A stretch of DNA of 64,000 bases from Streptomyces sp. NBC_01476. Lineage in GTDB: Bacteria > Actinomycetota > Actinomycetes > Streptomycetales > Streptomycetaceae. Both the position numbers and the translations under genes were made by a program. Where the stretch lies: the NCBI RefSeq assembly GCF_036227265.1, contig NZ_CP109446.1, forward strand, positions 5,214,001 through 5,278,000, read 5' to 3'. The notes beneath the pieces are model-generated. The model was not told the DNA's origin. It made no database searches and worked only from the letters and a program-made list of their open reading frames with translations. This document shows, one piece after another, positions 53,130-62,978 of this stretch; within the stretch, counting starts at the first letter, position 1; every line of letters begins with the position of its first letter.

Positions 53130-54716
53130 CTAGCCGGTGACCGGGGGGTGGTCCGGGGACGGCCGCAAGGGGCTGGGGTCGGCGGTGTCGGTGCCCACCC
53201 CCGCGGGAGCGACCCCGTGGGGGTTGGGGAGGAAGAGGCCGACGAGGACCGCTGCCGCCAGCGCAGCGCCCCCGCAGACCAGGAGCGTGAGGTCCATCCC
53301 GTGGATGTACGCCGCGTCCGCGGACGTGGAGAGCGCCGGGTCGGCCAGCGCGTGCGCCGCGATGACGGAGGAGCGGGCCGCATGGGCCGCGGCCGGCGGC
53401 AGCGCGTCGGTGGAGAGGCGGCCGGTGTACCCCGCGGCCAGCACGCTGCCCAGGATGGCGACCCCCACCGCCGAACCGGTCTGCCGGAGCGTCTGCAGCA
53501 GGCCCGACCCGCTGCCCGCCCGGTCCACCGGCAACTGCCCGAGTGCCGCCTCCATCGCCGGCACGATCGCCAGCCCGAAGCCGACCCCGCTGAGGCTGAG
53601 CCAGACCGCCACCGACCCGTACCCGTCCCCGGTCCCGGTCGTGCTGCCGAGGAACGCCGACCCGGCCAGCACCACGAGCCCGGCGACGATCACCGGCCGC
53701 GGCCCGTACCGCTTGACCAGCGGCGCCCCGCCCCGCGCGGCCACCAGCAGCCCGCCCATCATCGGCAGCAGCCGCACCCCCGTGCCGAAGGCGTCGTTGC
53801 CCAGCACCGTCTGCAGGTACGACGGCAGGACGAAGAGCAGTCCGGTGAGGATGAAGGTGACCAGCGTCGCGGCCACCGCGTTCCACAGGAAGCCCCGGCG
53901 CCCCAGCAGCGTCAGGTCGAGCATCGGCCGCTCCACCCCCCGCTCCCGCAGGACGAGCCCGGTGACCAGCGCGACCGCCCCGAAGAGCGAGAGCAGCACC
54001 ACCGGGTCCCCCCAGCCGCGCTCCGGCGCCTCGATGATGCCGAAGACCAGCGCGCCCAGCCCGGCCGCGGCGCACACCGTACTGATCAGGTCCACCCGGG
54101 GCGCCGCCGGATCGCGGGTCTCGGGCAGCAGGAGGACGCAGGCGACGATGCCGATCGCGACCAGCGGAATGTTGACCAGGAAGACCGAGCCCCACCAGAA
54201 GTGCTCCAGCAGCGTTCCGCCGACGATCGGCCCGAGCGGCATGCCCAGCGCCGCGGCGGTGGTGACCGCCGCGACCGCCTTGGTCCGTTCGTCCGGTCCG
54301 AACATCGACGGCAGGACGGAGAGCGCCAGCGGCATCACGAACGCGGCGCCGGTCCCCATCACGGTGCGAGCCGCGATCACCGGCGCCGGGCTGCCCGCGA
54401 AGACGCCGAGCAGCGAGCCGGCCAGGAACACCGCCAGGCCGGCGATGAGCATCCGGCGGCGGCCGAACCGGTCACCGATCAGCCCCGCGGGCAGCATCAC
54501 CGCGGCGAACACCACCGTGTAGGAGTCGACGACCCACTGCATGTCGCCGGTGTCGGCGCCGATCTGCGCGGCCATGGTCGGCAGCGCCACGTTGAGGATC
54601 GTGGTGTCGAAGCTGAGGACGAGCATGCTCGCGACGAGCGCGCCGAGCGCGAGCCAGCGCCGCGGGTCCAACGGGGACGGGTCCAGCTGGGGCGGGCTTT
54701 CGGCGGGTGCGGCCAT
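53130..54716 (-). CDS. MFS drug exporter, DHA2 (14-TMS, EmrB/QacA) family
   Basis: 528-aa proton-driven efflux protein. First helix LALGALVASMLVLSFDTTIL with motif D1-like NVALPTMAAQIGA; motif A GLIGDRFGRRRMLIAG after TMS2; motif C GLPLGP-type GMPLGPIVGGTLLEHFWW in TMS5, which marks drug antiporters; fourteen hydrophobic spans can be counted to VLVGLFLP. ATG 54716 has CGGAG 7 nt upstream. A TetR gene is downstream on the same strand. Upstream DNA has two direct AGTAACTC repeats that may be its operator. Confidence 0.93.
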   Translation of the reverse strand: MAAPAESPPQLDPSPLDPRRWLALGALVASMLVLSFDTTILNVALPTMAAQIGADTGDMQWVVDSYTVVFAAVMLPAGLIGDRFGRRRMLIAGLAVFLAGSLLGVFAGSPAPVIAARTVMGTGAAFVMPLALSVLPSMFGPDERTKAVAAVTTAAALGMPLGPIVGGTLLEHFWWGSVFLVNIPLVAIGIVACVLLLPETRDPAAPRVDLISTVCAAAGLGALVFGIIEAPERGWGDPVVLLSLFGAVALVTGLVLRERGVERPMLDLTLLGRRGFLWNAVAATLVTFILTGLLFVLPSYLQTVLGNDAFGTGVRLLPMMGGLLVAARGGAPLVKRYGPRPVIVAGLVVLAGSAFLGSTTGTGDGYGSVAVWLSLSGVGFGLAIVPAMEAALGQLPVDRAGSGSGLLQTLRQTGSAVGVAILGSVLAAGYTGRLSTDALPPAAAHAARSSVIAAHALADPALSTSADAAYIHGMDLTLLVCGGAALAAAVLVGLFLPNPHGVAPAGVGTDTADPSPLRPSPDHPPVTG

Positions 54717-54746
54717 GGAAAACTCCGGGAGTCGATGCCAATTGGT

Positions 54747-54771
54747 AGTAACTCTCAAAAAAGAGTAACTC
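54747..54771 (-). promoter_or_regulatory. Direct repeats in the MFS gene promoter region
   Basis: AGTAACTC at 54747-54754 and again at 54764-54771, 17 bp apart, separated by TCAAAAAAG; an AT-rich island 31 bp before the MFS ATG. Candidate site for the nearby TetR protein. Confidence 0.6.
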
Positions 54772-54835
54772 CCGCGAGTCGTGCTGGGAAGCCCGGCCCC
54801 GGTTCCGCCCCCTGCCGGGCCCCGCGCACACGAAA

Positions 54836-54864
54836 GAACCCGCACCCTTCCCGGGTGCGGGTTC
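54836..54864 (-). terminator. Hairpin terminator after trhA
   Basis: GAACCCGCACCC, loop TTCCC, GGGTGCGGGTTC: a perfect 12-bp stem 26 bp past the trhA stop. Confidence 0.8.
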
Positions 54865-54889
54865 CTGGCGCGGCTCGGCCGGCCGCCGG

Positions 54890-55588
54890 CTAGGCGTGCT
54901 GGTACGCGACCAGCGAGATCCCGATGAAGTGGACGACGAACGCGGCCAGCGTGAAGGAGTGGAAGACCTCGTGGAAGCCGAACCACCGCGGCGACGGATT
55001 CGGCCGCTTGAAGCCGTAGATGGCCGCTCCTGCGCTGTACAGCAGGCCGCCGACGATCACGCAGACCATCACGGCGACCCCGCCGGTCCGCAGGAAGTCG
55101 GGCAGGAAGAAGACCGCCACCCAGCCGAGCGCGATGTAGCAGGGGGTGTAGAGCCAGCGCGGTGCGCCCACCCAGAAGACCCGGAAGGCGATACCGGCCA
55201 GCGCGCCGCCCCAGACCAGCCAGAGCAGCAGCTCCGAGGTGCCGTCCGGCAGCAGCAGGATGGTGAGCGGCGTATAGGTGCCCGCGATGATCAAGAAGAT
55301 GTTCGCATGGTCAAGTCGTCGCAAAATTCCTGACGCCCGCGCGCCCCAGTTTCCGCGGTGGTACAGGGCGCTGACTCCGAAGAGCGCGCACGCGGTGAGA
55401 GTGAAGACGGCGCATGCGACCCGCCCCCTGGCGCTGTGGGCGGACGCCGTCAGAACGACGCCGGCAATGAGCGCAGCCGGGAACATTCCGGCATGCAACC
55501 AGCCCCTGAGCTTGGGTTTTACGAGCTTCGGGAGGTCGACCTCGTCGACGGCGGGGGACACCTCGCCAGTGTCTTCTACGGCGCTCAT
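54890..55588 (-). CDS. trhA: TrhA/hemolysin III (PAQR) family membrane protein
   Basis: 232 aa, seven hydrophobic spans. Family zinc-site motifs: SALYHRGNW (His, about 72-80), LDHANIFLIIAGTYTPL (Asp/His, about 91-107) and the last-span FHEVFHSFTLAAFVVHF. In bacteria, TrhA adjusts membrane lipid composition; cytolysis by hemolysin III is not expected of this protein. ATG 55588 (MSAVEDTGEV) is chosen; an ATG eight codons earlier is possible. Followed by a terminator, upstream of it 239 bp to pckG on the other strand. Confidence 0.92.
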   Translation of the reverse strand: MSAVEDTGEVSPAVDEVDLPKLVKPKLRGWLHAGMFPAALIAGVVLTASAHSARGRVACAVFTLTACALFGVSALYHRGNWGARASGILRRLDHANIFLIIAGTYTPLTILLLPDGTSELLLWLVWGGALAGIAFRVFWVGAPRWLYTPCYIALGWVAVFFLPDFLRTGGVAVMVCVIVGGLLYSAGAAIYGFKRPNPSPRWFGFHEVFHSFTLAAFVVHFIGISLVAYQHA

Positions 55589-55827
55589 GGCGTCAATCTT
55601 ACCTACGGTCACGTAAGTTACCTGTTAGTAGGAAATTCAGATTCGGAGTGTCGGCCCTCACTCCGGGTGCTCTGGACAGATGCATTTGCCGGGGCTCACA
55701 CTCATATGAGTGCGGTCGGCACCGGATGAGCACCCTCGCAAGCGTCCGGGTCGCAGCCCCCAAGGGGCCGAACCCAACCCTCAATGTGTGACGCCGGTCT
55801 GTGCGGACCCGGCGGGACGGAGCGATC

Positions 55828-57729
55828 GTGGCGCGCGGCTTTGCAGCACCCTCCAGCCTCAGCGAATCCACCCTCACCCCCAGCGAACCCAGCGAACCCT
55901 CCACCCTTCCCACCCTTCCCACCCCTCCCACTCGGCATCGTCAACTCATCGACTGGGTGGGCGAGATCGCCGAGCTCACCCAGCCCGACGCGGTCGTGTG
56001 GTGCGACGGCTCGGAGGAGGAGTACCACCGCCTCGCCGAGGAACTCGTCGCCAAGGGCACCTTCACCAAGCTCGACCCGACCCTGCGGCCGAACTCGTAC
56101 TACGCGGCGTCCGACCCCTCGGACGTGGCGCGCGTCGAGGACCGGACCTTCATCTGCTCCGAGCGCGAGGCCGACGCCGGCCCGACGAACCACTGGAAGG
56201 CGCCCGCCGAAATGCGTGCCGTCTTCACCGGCCAGAAGGGTGAAGGTGGGCTGTTCAGGGGATCGATGCGCGGCCGGACGATGTACGTCGTCCCGTTCTG
56301 CATGGGTCCGCTCGGCTCGCCGCTGTCCGCGATGGGCGTGGAGATCACCGACTCCGCGTACGTCGCCGTGTCGATGCGCACGATGACCCGGATGGGCCGC
56401 CCGGTGCTGGACGAGCTCGGCACCGACGGCGCCTTCGTCAAGGCCGTGCACACCCTCGGGGCGCCGCTCGCCGACGGCGAGGCCGACGTGCCGTGGCCGT
56501 GCAACGCCACCAAGTACATCTCGCACTTCCCCGAGGACCGGGAGATCTGGTCCTACGGCTCCGGCTACGGCGGCAACGCCCTGCTCGGCAAGAAGTGCTA
56601 CGCTCTGCGGATCGCCTCGGTGATGGCCCGCGACGAGGGCTGGCTGGCCGAGCACATGCTGATCCTCAAGCTGACGCCGCCGCGGGGGGAGAGCAAGTAC
56701 GTCGCCGCCGCCTTCCCGTCGGCCTGCGGCAAGACCAACCTGGCGATGCTGGAGCCCACCATCTCCGGCTGGTCGGTGGAGACCATCGGCGACGACATCG
56801 CCTGGATGCGGTTCGGCGAGGACGGCCGGCTCTACGCGATCAACCCCGAGGCCGGCTTCTTCGGTGTCGCTCCCGGCACCGGCGAGCACACCAACGCCAA
56901 CGCCATGAAGACCATGTACGGCAACTCCGTCTTCACCAACGTCGCCCTCACCGACGACGGCGACGTGTGGTGGGAGGGCATGACCGAGGAGCCGCCGGCC
57001 CACCTCACCGACTGGAAGGGCAACGACTGGACCCCGGGCGGCACCACTCCGGCCGCGCACCCCAACGCCCGCTTCACCGTGCCGGCCGCCCAGTGCCCGA
57101 TCATCGCCCCCGAGTGGGAGGACCCGCGCGGGGTGCCGATCTCGGCGATCCTCTTCGGCGGGCGGCGCGCGTCGGCGGTCCCGCTGGTCACCGAGGCGTT
57201 CGACTGGCAGCACGGGGTCTTCCTCGGTGCGAACATCGCCAGCGAGAAGACGGCCGCCGCCGAGGGCAAGGTCGGTGAGCTGCGCCGCGACCCGTTCGCC
57301 ATGCTGCCGTTCTGCGGCTACAACATGGGCGACTACTTCGGCCACTGGATCGAGATGGGCAAGACCCACGACGCCGGGAAGCTGCCGAAGATCTACTACG
57401 TGAACTGGTTCCGCAAGGACGCGGACGGCCGGTTCGTCTGGCCCGGCTTCGGCGAGAACAGCCGCGTGCTGAAGTGGATCGTGGAGCGCCTCTCCGGCCA
57501 GGCGGACGGCGTCACGACGCCGATCGGCATCCTCCCCGCGGAGGGCGCCCTCGACACGGACGGGCTCGACATCTCCCAGGCCGACCTCGACCTGCTCCTC
57601 ACGGTGGACCCGGTGGTCTGGCGCGACGAGGCCTCACTGATCCCGTCCCACCTGGAACTCTTCGGCGAGCACACCCCGCCGGAGCTGTGGGCGGAGTACG
57701 AGGCGCTGGTCGCGCGCCTCGGCCAGTAG
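55828..57729 (+). CDS. pckG: Phosphoenolpyruvate carboxykinase (GTP)
   Basis: 633 aa: oxaloacetate + GTP to PEP + GDP + CO2, the gluconeogenic link from the TCA cycle. Motifs: [45 protein letters not shown], the P-loop [21 protein letters not shown] metal site, [14 protein letters not shown] and [17 protein letters not shown] 55828 is used: GGAG lies upstream and the product begins [10 protein letters not shown]. The first 35 residues include an unusual Ser/Thr/Glu/Pro low-complexity run encoded by short tandem repeats. Convergent with the aminotransferase gene. Confidence 0.96.
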   Translation: MARGFAAPSSLSESTLTPSEPSEPSTLPTLPTPPTRHRQLIDWVGEIAELTQPDAVVWCDGSEEEYHRLAEELVAKGTFTKLDPTLRPNSYYAASDPSDVARVEDRTFICSEREADAGPTNHWKAPAEMRAVFTGQKGEGGLFRGSMRGRTMYVVPFCMGPLGSPLSAMGVEITDSAYVAVSMRTMTRMGRPVLDELGTDGAFVKAVHTLGAPLADGEADVPWPCNATKYISHFPEDREIWSYGSGYGGNALLGKKCYALRIASVMARDEGWLAEHMLILKLTPPRGESKYVAAAFPSACGKTNLAMLEPTISGWSVETIGDDIAWMRFGEDGRLYAINPEAGFFGVAPGTGEHTNANAMKTMYGNSVFTNVALTDDGDVWWEGMTEEPPAHLTDWKGNDWTPGGTTPAAHPNARFTVPAAQCPIIAPEWEDPRGVPISAILFGGRRASAVPLVTEAFDWQHGVFLGANIASEKTAAAEGKVGELRRDPFAMLPFCGYNMGDYFGHWIEMGKTHDAGKLPKIYYVNWFRKDADGRFVWPGFGENSRVLKWIVERLSGQADGVTTPIGILPAEGALDTDGLDISQADLDLLLTVDPVVWRDEASLIPSHLELFGEHTPPELWAEYEALVARLGQ

Positions 57730-57743
57730 CACAGCGGCGCTGT

Positions 57744-57774
57744 GGCACCCCCGGGCGGAGTGTCCGGGGGTGCC
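57744..57774. terminator. Hairpin between convergent pckG and aminotransferase genes
   Basis: GGCACCCCCGG, loop GCGGAGTGT, CCGGGGGTGCC: an 11-bp stem. It is a degenerate arm of the dispersed repeat family, which supports a terminator role for that family. Confidence 0.75.
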
Positions 57775-57828
57775 CCAGCGCCCTGCGGAGTGACCCGTTG
57801 ACGTACAGCTTCACGCACAGCGCGAGCG

Positions 57829-59040
57829 TTACGGCTGGCTGTAGCCGTCCAGGAAGCGGCCGATACGCCCCACCGCCTCGGTGAGGTCGTCCGCGCGCGG
57901 CAGCGTGACGATGCGGAAATGGTCCGGCTCGGTCCAGTTGAAACCCGTACCGTGCACGATCATGATCTTCTCCGCCCGCAGCAGGTCCAGGACCATCTGC
58001 CGGTCGTCCTTGATCTTGTAGACCTGCGGGTCGAGCCGCGGGAAGGCGTACAGCGCGCCCTTGGGCTTCACACAGGTGACCCCGGGGATCGAGGTCAGCG
58101 CCTCGTACGTCGCGTCGCGCTGCGCCAGCAGCCGCCCGCCGGGCAGCACCAGCGAGGTGATCGACTGGTGGCCGCCGAGCGCGGTGGCGATGGCGTGCTG
58201 GGCCGGCATGTTGGCGCACAGCCGCATATTGGCCAGGATCGTCAGACCCTCTATATAGCTGGCCGCGCCCTTCTTCGGGCCGCAGACCGCCAGCCAGCCG
58301 CTGCGGTAGCCGGCCACCCGGTACGCCTTGGACAGACCGTTGAAGGTCAAGGTCAGCAGGTCGGGCGCGATCGCCGAGGTCGGGGTGTGCGTGACGTCGT
58401 CGTAGAGGATCTTGTCGTAGATCTCGTCCGAGCACAGGACCAGCCGGTGGCGGCGGGCGATGTCGGCCAGCCCGCGCAGCATCTCGTCGTCGTAGACGGC
58501 GCCGGTGGGGTTGTTCGGGTTGATGATGACCAGCGCCTTGGTGCGGTCCGTCACCTTCCGCTCGATGTCGGCGAGGTCCGGCATCCAGTCGGAGGACTCG
58601 TCGCAGCGGTAGTGCACCGCGGTGCCGCCGGCCAGCGAGACCGAGGCGGTCCACAGCGGGTAGTCGGGCGCGGGGACCAGCACCTCGTCGCCGTCGTCGA
58701 GCATCGCCTGCATCGACATCTGGATCAGCTCGGAGACACCGTTGCCGAGGTAGATGTCCTCGACGTCGAGCGGGACGCCCTTGGTCTGGTAGTGCTGCAC
58801 CACCGCGCGGCGCGCCGAGAGCAGCCCCTTGGCGTCCCCGTACCCATGCGCGTCACCGAGGGTGCGCAGCATGTCCTCAAGGATCTCCGGGGGGCACTCG
58901 AAACCGAATCCGGCCGGGTTGCCGGTGTTCAGCTTGAGGATGCGGTGCCCGGCCGCCTCCAGCCGCATCGCCTCCTCAAGAACCGGACCCCGGATCTCGT
59001 AACAGACATTCGCGAGCTTCGTGGACTGGATCACCTGCAT
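57829..59040 (-). CDS. Alanine/aspartate-type aminotransferase (class I/II)
   Basis: 403 aa. PLP fold type I: starts MQVIQSTKLANVCYEIRGPV, YGDAKGLLSARRAVVQHY, APDYPLWTASV, IINPNNPTGAVYDDE, PLP Lys in NGLSKAYRVAGYRSGW, and the C-terminal GTGFNWTEPDHFRI with the substrate-carboxylate Arg. This pattern is of the AlaA/AlaT-like branch that transfers amino groups between alanine and glutamate. TAAAGT ends 7 nt before ATG 59040, so the mRNA is probably leaderless. Confidence 0.92.
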   Translation of the reverse strand: MQVIQSTKLANVCYEIRGPVLEEAMRLEAAGHRILKLNTGNPAGFGFECPPEILEDMLRTLGDAHGYGDAKGLLSARRAVVQHYQTKGVPLDVEDIYLGNGVSELIQMSMQAMLDDGDEVLVPAPDYPLWTASVSLAGGTAVHYRCDESSDWMPDLADIERKVTDRTKALVIINPNNPTGAVYDDEMLRGLADIARRHRLVLCSDEIYDKILYDDVTHTPTSAIAPDLLTLTFNGLSKAYRVAGYRSGWLAVCGPKKGAASYIEGLTILANMRLCANMPAQHAIATALGGHQSITSLVLPGGRLLAQRDATYEALTSIPGVTCVKPKGALYAFPRLDPQVYKIKDDRQMVLDLLRAEKIMIVHGTGFNWTEPDHFRIVTLPRADDLTEAVGRIGRFLDGYSQP

Positions 59041-59047
59041 GCGGGTC

Positions 59048-59053
59048 ACTTTA
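59048..59053 (-). promoter_or_regulatory. Candidate -10 box (TAAAGT), leaderless start of aminotransferase gene
   Basis: TAAAGT on the minus strand, 7 nt before ATG 59040. Confidence 0.5.
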
Positions 59054-59116
59054 CGGCGGCGTAACGCGCACCGCGCGGTGTTTTTCACCACGGTCCACCC
59101 CCGTGGGGCGCGGGGG

Positions 59117-60691
59117 CTACCGGGGCGCCGTGCCCGTGCGGCGGACCGAGCGGCCGGCCAGGACGTCGGTGCGGATGCCGCCGTCGATGACGAAGCGGCC
59201 GTCGATCAGGACGTACGGGATGCCGGTGGGCAGCGTCCGCGGCCGGTCGTAGGTGGCGCCCGCGGCGACCGTCCGGGGGTCGAAGAGGACCAGGTCGGCG
59301 CGGTGGCCCTCGCGGACCAGACCGCGGTCGGGCAGACGCAGCCGGGCGGCCGGGCGGCCGGTGAGGTGGGCGACGCACTCCTCCAGGCTGAGGACGCCCA
59401 ACTCCCTTACGTAGTGGCCCAGATAGTGCGGGAAGGTGCCGTACGCCCGCGGGTGCGGCTTGGTGCCGTGCAGGATGCCGTCGGAGCCGCCGGTGTGGAC
59501 GCGGTGCCGCATGATCGTGACGACGTTCCGCTCGTCGCCGACGTGCTGCAGGATCGTGGTCCCCAGCCGGTCGGCGAGCAGCAGGCGGCGGGCGGTGGGC
59601 CAGCCGTCGACCCGGGAGCCGGTGTGCGGTTCGAGGGCCGGGTCGCCCACACCGGAGATCTCGATGGTGGACCAGTCCATCGGCACGCCGTGGCTGCCGT
59701 CCGAGCCGGTGACCTCCAGGTCGTACCGGATCTTCTCGGCGGTCGCGTCGTCCCGCAGCCGCGCCAGCGTCGCCTCGGGCCCGCCCGCCGCCGCCCAGCT
59801 CGGCAGCAGCGCGACGAGCGTCGTACAGCCCGGGGTGTACGGGTACGTGTCCAGGGTGACGTCCGCGCCGCCGGCCATCGCCCGGTCGAGCAGCGTCAAC
59901 AGCTCGGGCGCGCGGCCCTGGTTGACCCCGAAGTTCATCGTGGCGTGCGCCAAGTGCAGGGCGCAGCCCGCGTCTTCGGCGAGCGTCAGCATCTCGGCGT
60001 ACGCCTCCAGCGCGCCCGCGCCGTACGACCGGTGGTGCGGGCAGTAGTAGCCGCCGTACGCGGCCACCACCCGGCACAGTTCGGTGAGTTCGGCGTCCGA
60101 GGCGTACATCCCGGGGGTGTAGGTGAGCCCCGAGGACATCCCGACGGCGCCTTCGCGCAGGCCCTGCGCGACCAGCTCCCGCATCCGCCGCAGTTCCTCC
60201 GCGGTGGCCGGCCGGTCCTCCCACCCCATGACCAGTGCCCGTACGCTGCCCTGCGGTACGAGGTAGGCCGCGTTGACCGCGATCCCGCGGTCCAGCCGGT
60301 CCAGGTAGCCGCCGACGCCGCGCCAGTCGATGTCCACGTCGTGGCCGTCGCCGTTCCACCCCGCGAGCTGCGTCCGCAACTCCTTGAGGGTGCCGTCGTC
60401 GACCGGTGCGTAGGACAGTCCGTCCTGCCCGAGCACTTCCAGGGTGACCCCCTGCGCCGCCTTCGCCTCGTGCGCGGGGTCGCGCAGCAGGGCGAGGTCG
60501 CTGTGCGCGTGCATGTCGATGAAGCCGGGGGCCAGTGCGAGGCCGTCGGCGTCGATGACGCGGGTGGCGCCGAGGCGGGTGCCGGGTGGCCGGATCTCGG
60601 CGATCCGGCCACCGTGGAGTCCTACGTCGGCGACGTACGAGGGTCCTCCGGACCCGTCGACCACGCGTGCGCCGCGGATCACCGTCTCCAT
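59117..60691 (-). CDS. N-acyl-D-amino-acid deacylase (D-aminoacylase)
   Basis: 524-aa amidohydrolase-superfamily enzyme that removes the acyl group from N-acyl-D-amino acids. N-terminal beta part VIRGARVVDGSGGPSYVADV, metal motif GFIDMHAHSDLALL (HxH), ITxx-type VTLEVLGQDGLSYAPV, a GMSSGLTYTPGMYAS loop, CPHHRSYG (metal/substrate), HLAHATMNFG, and the C-terminal Asp region MRHRVHTGGSDGILHG. ATG 60691 has GGGAG upstream. Same strand as the methyltransferase and PLP genes, 180 bp downstream of them across a repeat. Confidence 0.9.
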   Translation of the reverse strand: METVIRGARVVDGSGGPSYVADVGLHGGRIAEIRPPGTRLGATRVIDADGLALAPGFIDMHAHSDLALLRDPAHEAKAAQGVTLEVLGQDGLSYAPVDDGTLKELRTQLAGWNGDGHDVDIDWRGVGGYLDRLDRGIAVNAAYLVPQGSVRALVMGWEDRPATAEELRRMRELVAQGLREGAVGMSSGLTYTPGMYASDAELTELCRVVAAYGGYYCPHHRSYGAGALEAYAEMLTLAEDAGCALHLAHATMNFGVNQGRAPELLTLLDRAMAGGADVTLDTYPYTPGCTTLVALLPSWAAAGGPEATLARLRDDATAEKIRYDLEVTGSDGSHGVPMDWSTIEISGVGDPALEPHTGSRVDGWPTARRLLLADRLGTTILQHVGDERNVVTIMRHRVHTGGSDGILHGTKPHPRAYGTFPHYLGHYVRELGVLSLEECVAHLTGRPAARLRLPDRGLVREGHRADLVLFDPRTVAAGATYDRPRTLPTGIPYVLIDGRFVIDGGIRTDVLAGRSVRRTGTAPR

Positions 60692-60710
60692 GGCCGGCCA
60701 CTCCCTTCGT

Positions 60711-60845
60711 TCCGTAGTTCCTCGCGCGGACCCTGGCGGTGTGCGTCCTGCCCCTGCCTCGCCGTTGCCGTGTGCGGGTGGTGGTGGGTTGCTCGCGCAG
60801 TTCCTCGCGCCCCTTTGGGGCCCTGCCGCGCCGTTGCCGGACGCG
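60711..60845. repeat. Dispersed palindromic intergenic repeat (member 8)
   Basis: TTCCTCGCGCGGACCCTGGC, CCTCGCCGTTGCCGTGTGCG, GTTGCTCGCGCAGTTCCTCG and CGCCCCTTTGGGGCCCTG. Lies between the methyltransferase stop and the D-aminoacylase start. Confidence 0.85.
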
Positions 60846-60871
60846 TCCTTGGGGTGCCGTGGGCCGGGGGG

Positions 60872-61669
60872 TCATGTGGAGGCCGCGGTGAGGAAGAAGG
60901 TGACCGCGTAGGTGAAGCGGCCGGTGCGGACGGCGGTGTCGAAGTCGGTGGTGAAGCGGTCCGCTTCGGAGGGGGTGAGGACGCCATGGGTCGCCGCGGC
61001 GTGCGCCCACGTGCGCAGGCCCATCACGTTGTCCGCCGCCGCGGGATCGCGGACGACCAGGGTCCTGGCCTCGACCGTGACACCGGTCAGCCCGCGCTCG
61101 GCCAACAGGCCGGCGTGCCGGTGGGCCAGGCTGCCGTTGCGGAGGAGGGTGTCCGCGCGGAAGCGGAGGACGCGGCGGGCCAGGTCCTGGTCCTCGATGT
61201 CGAGGACCTGCGTGTCGTAGTCCGGGTCGGCGAGCACGATCCGGCCGCCGGGACGGACCACCCGCAGCATCTCGTCCAGCACCCGCGCGGGCTCCGCGAC
61301 GTGCTGGAGGACCCGGTCGGCCCACACCCCGTCGAAGCGCCCCGCGCGGAACGGCAGGCGGTGCCCGTCGGCGGCGGCGACCCGCCGCACCCCCCGGGCC
61401 CGGGCCTCCGCGGCCATCGTCAGGGAGCTGTCGACCGCGAGGGCCTCCGCCCCGTACCGCTCGCGCAGCGCCCGTACCGCGTCACCCGTGCCCGCCCCGA
61501 CCTCAAGGAAGAGCCCGCCGGGGCGCGCCTGGAGGAGTTCGAGCAGGCGTTCCTTGCCGGCCGCGTAGAACGGTTCGGCGGCCAGCCGGTCCAGCACCTC
61601 CACCCACGCGGCCGGCCGCGGCTGCCCGTCCACCGCGGTGAAGCCGTGGGCGAGCCGGTCGCCGCCCAT
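60872..61669 (-). CDS. Class I SAM-dependent methyltransferase
   Basis: 265 aa. Rossmann SAM-binding motif LFLEVGAGTGDAVRALRERYG (split here: EVGAGTGD about 55-62), motif II AVDSS, ADGHRLPFRAGRFDGVWADR (motif III-IV) and VLQHVAEPARVLDEMLRVVRPGG, a UbiE/Coq5-like Methyltransf_11 domain. ATG 61669 overlaps the stop of the PLP enzyme gene by one base (TGATG), so the two are translated together. The methylated substrate is unknown; the setting suggests a product of D-amino-acid or keto-acid metabolism. Confidence 0.88.
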   Translation of the reverse strand: MGGDRLAHGFTAVDGQPRPAAWVEVLDRLAAEPFYAAGKERLLELLQARPGGLFLEVGAGTGDAVRALRERYGAEALAVDSSLTMAAEARARGVRRVAAADGHRLPFRAGRFDGVWADRVLQHVAEPARVLDEMLRVVRPGGRIVLADPDYDTQVLDIEDQDLARRVLRFRADTLLRNGSLAHRHAGLLAERGLTGVTVEARTLVVRDPAAADNVMGLRTWAHAAATHGVLTPSEADRFTTDFDTAVRTGRFTYAVTFFLTAAST

Positions 61670-62952
61670 CAGAAGAACGTGTGGACGTAGTCCGTCGCCG
61701 TGCCGTCGGCCGTGGTGACGGGGATGAGCGCCCACTTGTCGAAGGTGGTGCAGGGGTGGGAAAGGCCCAGCTCGACCCAGTCCCCGACGTCGAGGGGGTC
61801 GTCCGCCGGGACGCTCAACCACGCGTGCTGGTCGGAGAGCCGTGCGACGGTCAGCCCGTCAGGCGCCGGGCGCAGCCCGCCGGTGCGGGCCGAGCGGACG
61901 ACGGTCGGCCGGGGCAGACCGAGGTCGTAAGGGGCGTCCCGCTTGCCCGCGTTGAGGAACGCCTGGGTGGGGGTGGGGCGGGAGACGACCTGGGCCCACA
62001 GGCGCAGCGCCGGATGGAGACTCCCCTCGGCCGGGACCCTGTTGAAGGGCGTGACCCGGGAGTAGTGGTCGTCGTCGTGCGTGACATACGCGCCGGAGCG
62101 GAGCAACTTCAGCGCGGGGCGGGAGAGTCCGGGGATCTCCGCGAAGACGTCGGCCACCGCGTCGAACCAGGCGGAGCCACCCGCACTGATCACGATCTCG
62201 TCCGCGCCGGCGAACCGCCCGGCCGCGTCGAGGTCCGCCGCGAGCGCCACCAGCCGCCGCAGGAAGGTCCGTACCCGCTCGGGGTCCGCGTCCGGCACCT
62301 CGCCCTCGTAACCGGCCACGCCCACCAGCCGCAGCGACGTCACCCCGGCCACCGCCGCGGCGACGGCCGCGGCCTGCGCCTCGGTACGCACCCCGGTCCT
62401 CGCCCCCTCGCCCGCGCCGAGTTCCACGACGACGTCGACCGGCCGCCGTACGCCCGCCGACCGCAGGGCCGCGTCCATCAGCTCGACCCCGCGGACCGAG
62501 TCGACGTAGCAGAGGAAGCCGAACTCCGGGTCGGCGTCGAGCTGCCGGCCGATCCAGGCGAGGCCGGCCGCGTCCACCACCTCGTTGGCGACGAAGATCC
62601 GGCGTATCCCGAACGCCCTCGCCACCCGCACCTGGTGCGGGACGGCCACGGTGATCCCCCAGGCGCCCTGGGCGAGTTGGCGGGCGAAGAGCTGCGGGGC
62701 CATCGAGGTCTTGCCGTGCGGGGCGAAGGCCAGGCCGTGTTCGGCGGTGTAGCGCTCCAGCAGGCCGAGGTTGTGGTCCAGGGCCTCGGCGGAGAGGACC
62801 AGGACGGGGGTGGTGAACCCGCCGTCGAAGAGGTTGCGGCGCTGGGCGGCGAGCTCGGCGAAGGTCAGGCCCTCGGCGTCCGGCGGTACCGCCTTGTAGC
62901 GGTGGCCGACCCGCTCCTGGTCCAGCGCGGCCACCCGCTCGTCGAGGTCCAT
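61669..62952 (-). CDS. DSD1-like PLP enzyme (D-threonine aldolase / D-serine dehydratase-like, 'amino acid deaminase')
   Basis: 427 aa, alanine-racemase-type barrel. PLP Lys in FAPHGKTSMAPQLFARQ (about 84), NEVVDAAGLAWIGRQ, VVVELGAGEGARTGVRT, SAGGSAWFDAV and LRSGAYVTHDDDHYS; the C-terminal HPCTTFDKW gives the His and Cys metal ligands of the DSD1 family. These enzymes act on D-serine, D-threonine or related D-hydroxy amino acids. ATG 62952 has GGAAGG upstream; TTG 62958 is the alternative. Divergent from the sugar kinase across a palindrome. Confidence 0.88.
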   Translation of the reverse strand: MDLDERVAALDQERVGHRYKAVPPDAEGLTFAELAAQRRNLFDGGFTTPVLVLSAEALDHNLGLLERYTAEHGLAFAPHGKTSMAPQLFARQLAQGAWGITVAVPHQVRVARAFGIRRIFVANEVVDAAGLAWIGRQLDADPEFGFLCYVDSVRGVELMDAALRSAGVRRPVDVVVELGAGEGARTGVRTEAQAAAVAAAVAGVTSLRLVGVAGYEGEVPDADPERVRTFLRRLVALAADLDAAGRFAGADEIVISAGGSAWFDAVADVFAEIPGLSRPALKLLRSGAYVTHDDDHYSRVTPFNRVPAEGSLHPALRLWAQVVSRPTPTQAFLNAGKRDAPYDLGLPRPTVVRSARTGGLRPAPDGLTVARLSDQHAWLSVPADDPLDVGDWVELGLSHPCTTFDKWALIPVTTADGTATDYVHTFF

Positions 62953-62978
62953 GCCCAAGCCTTCCGCCGGCGGTGGAT

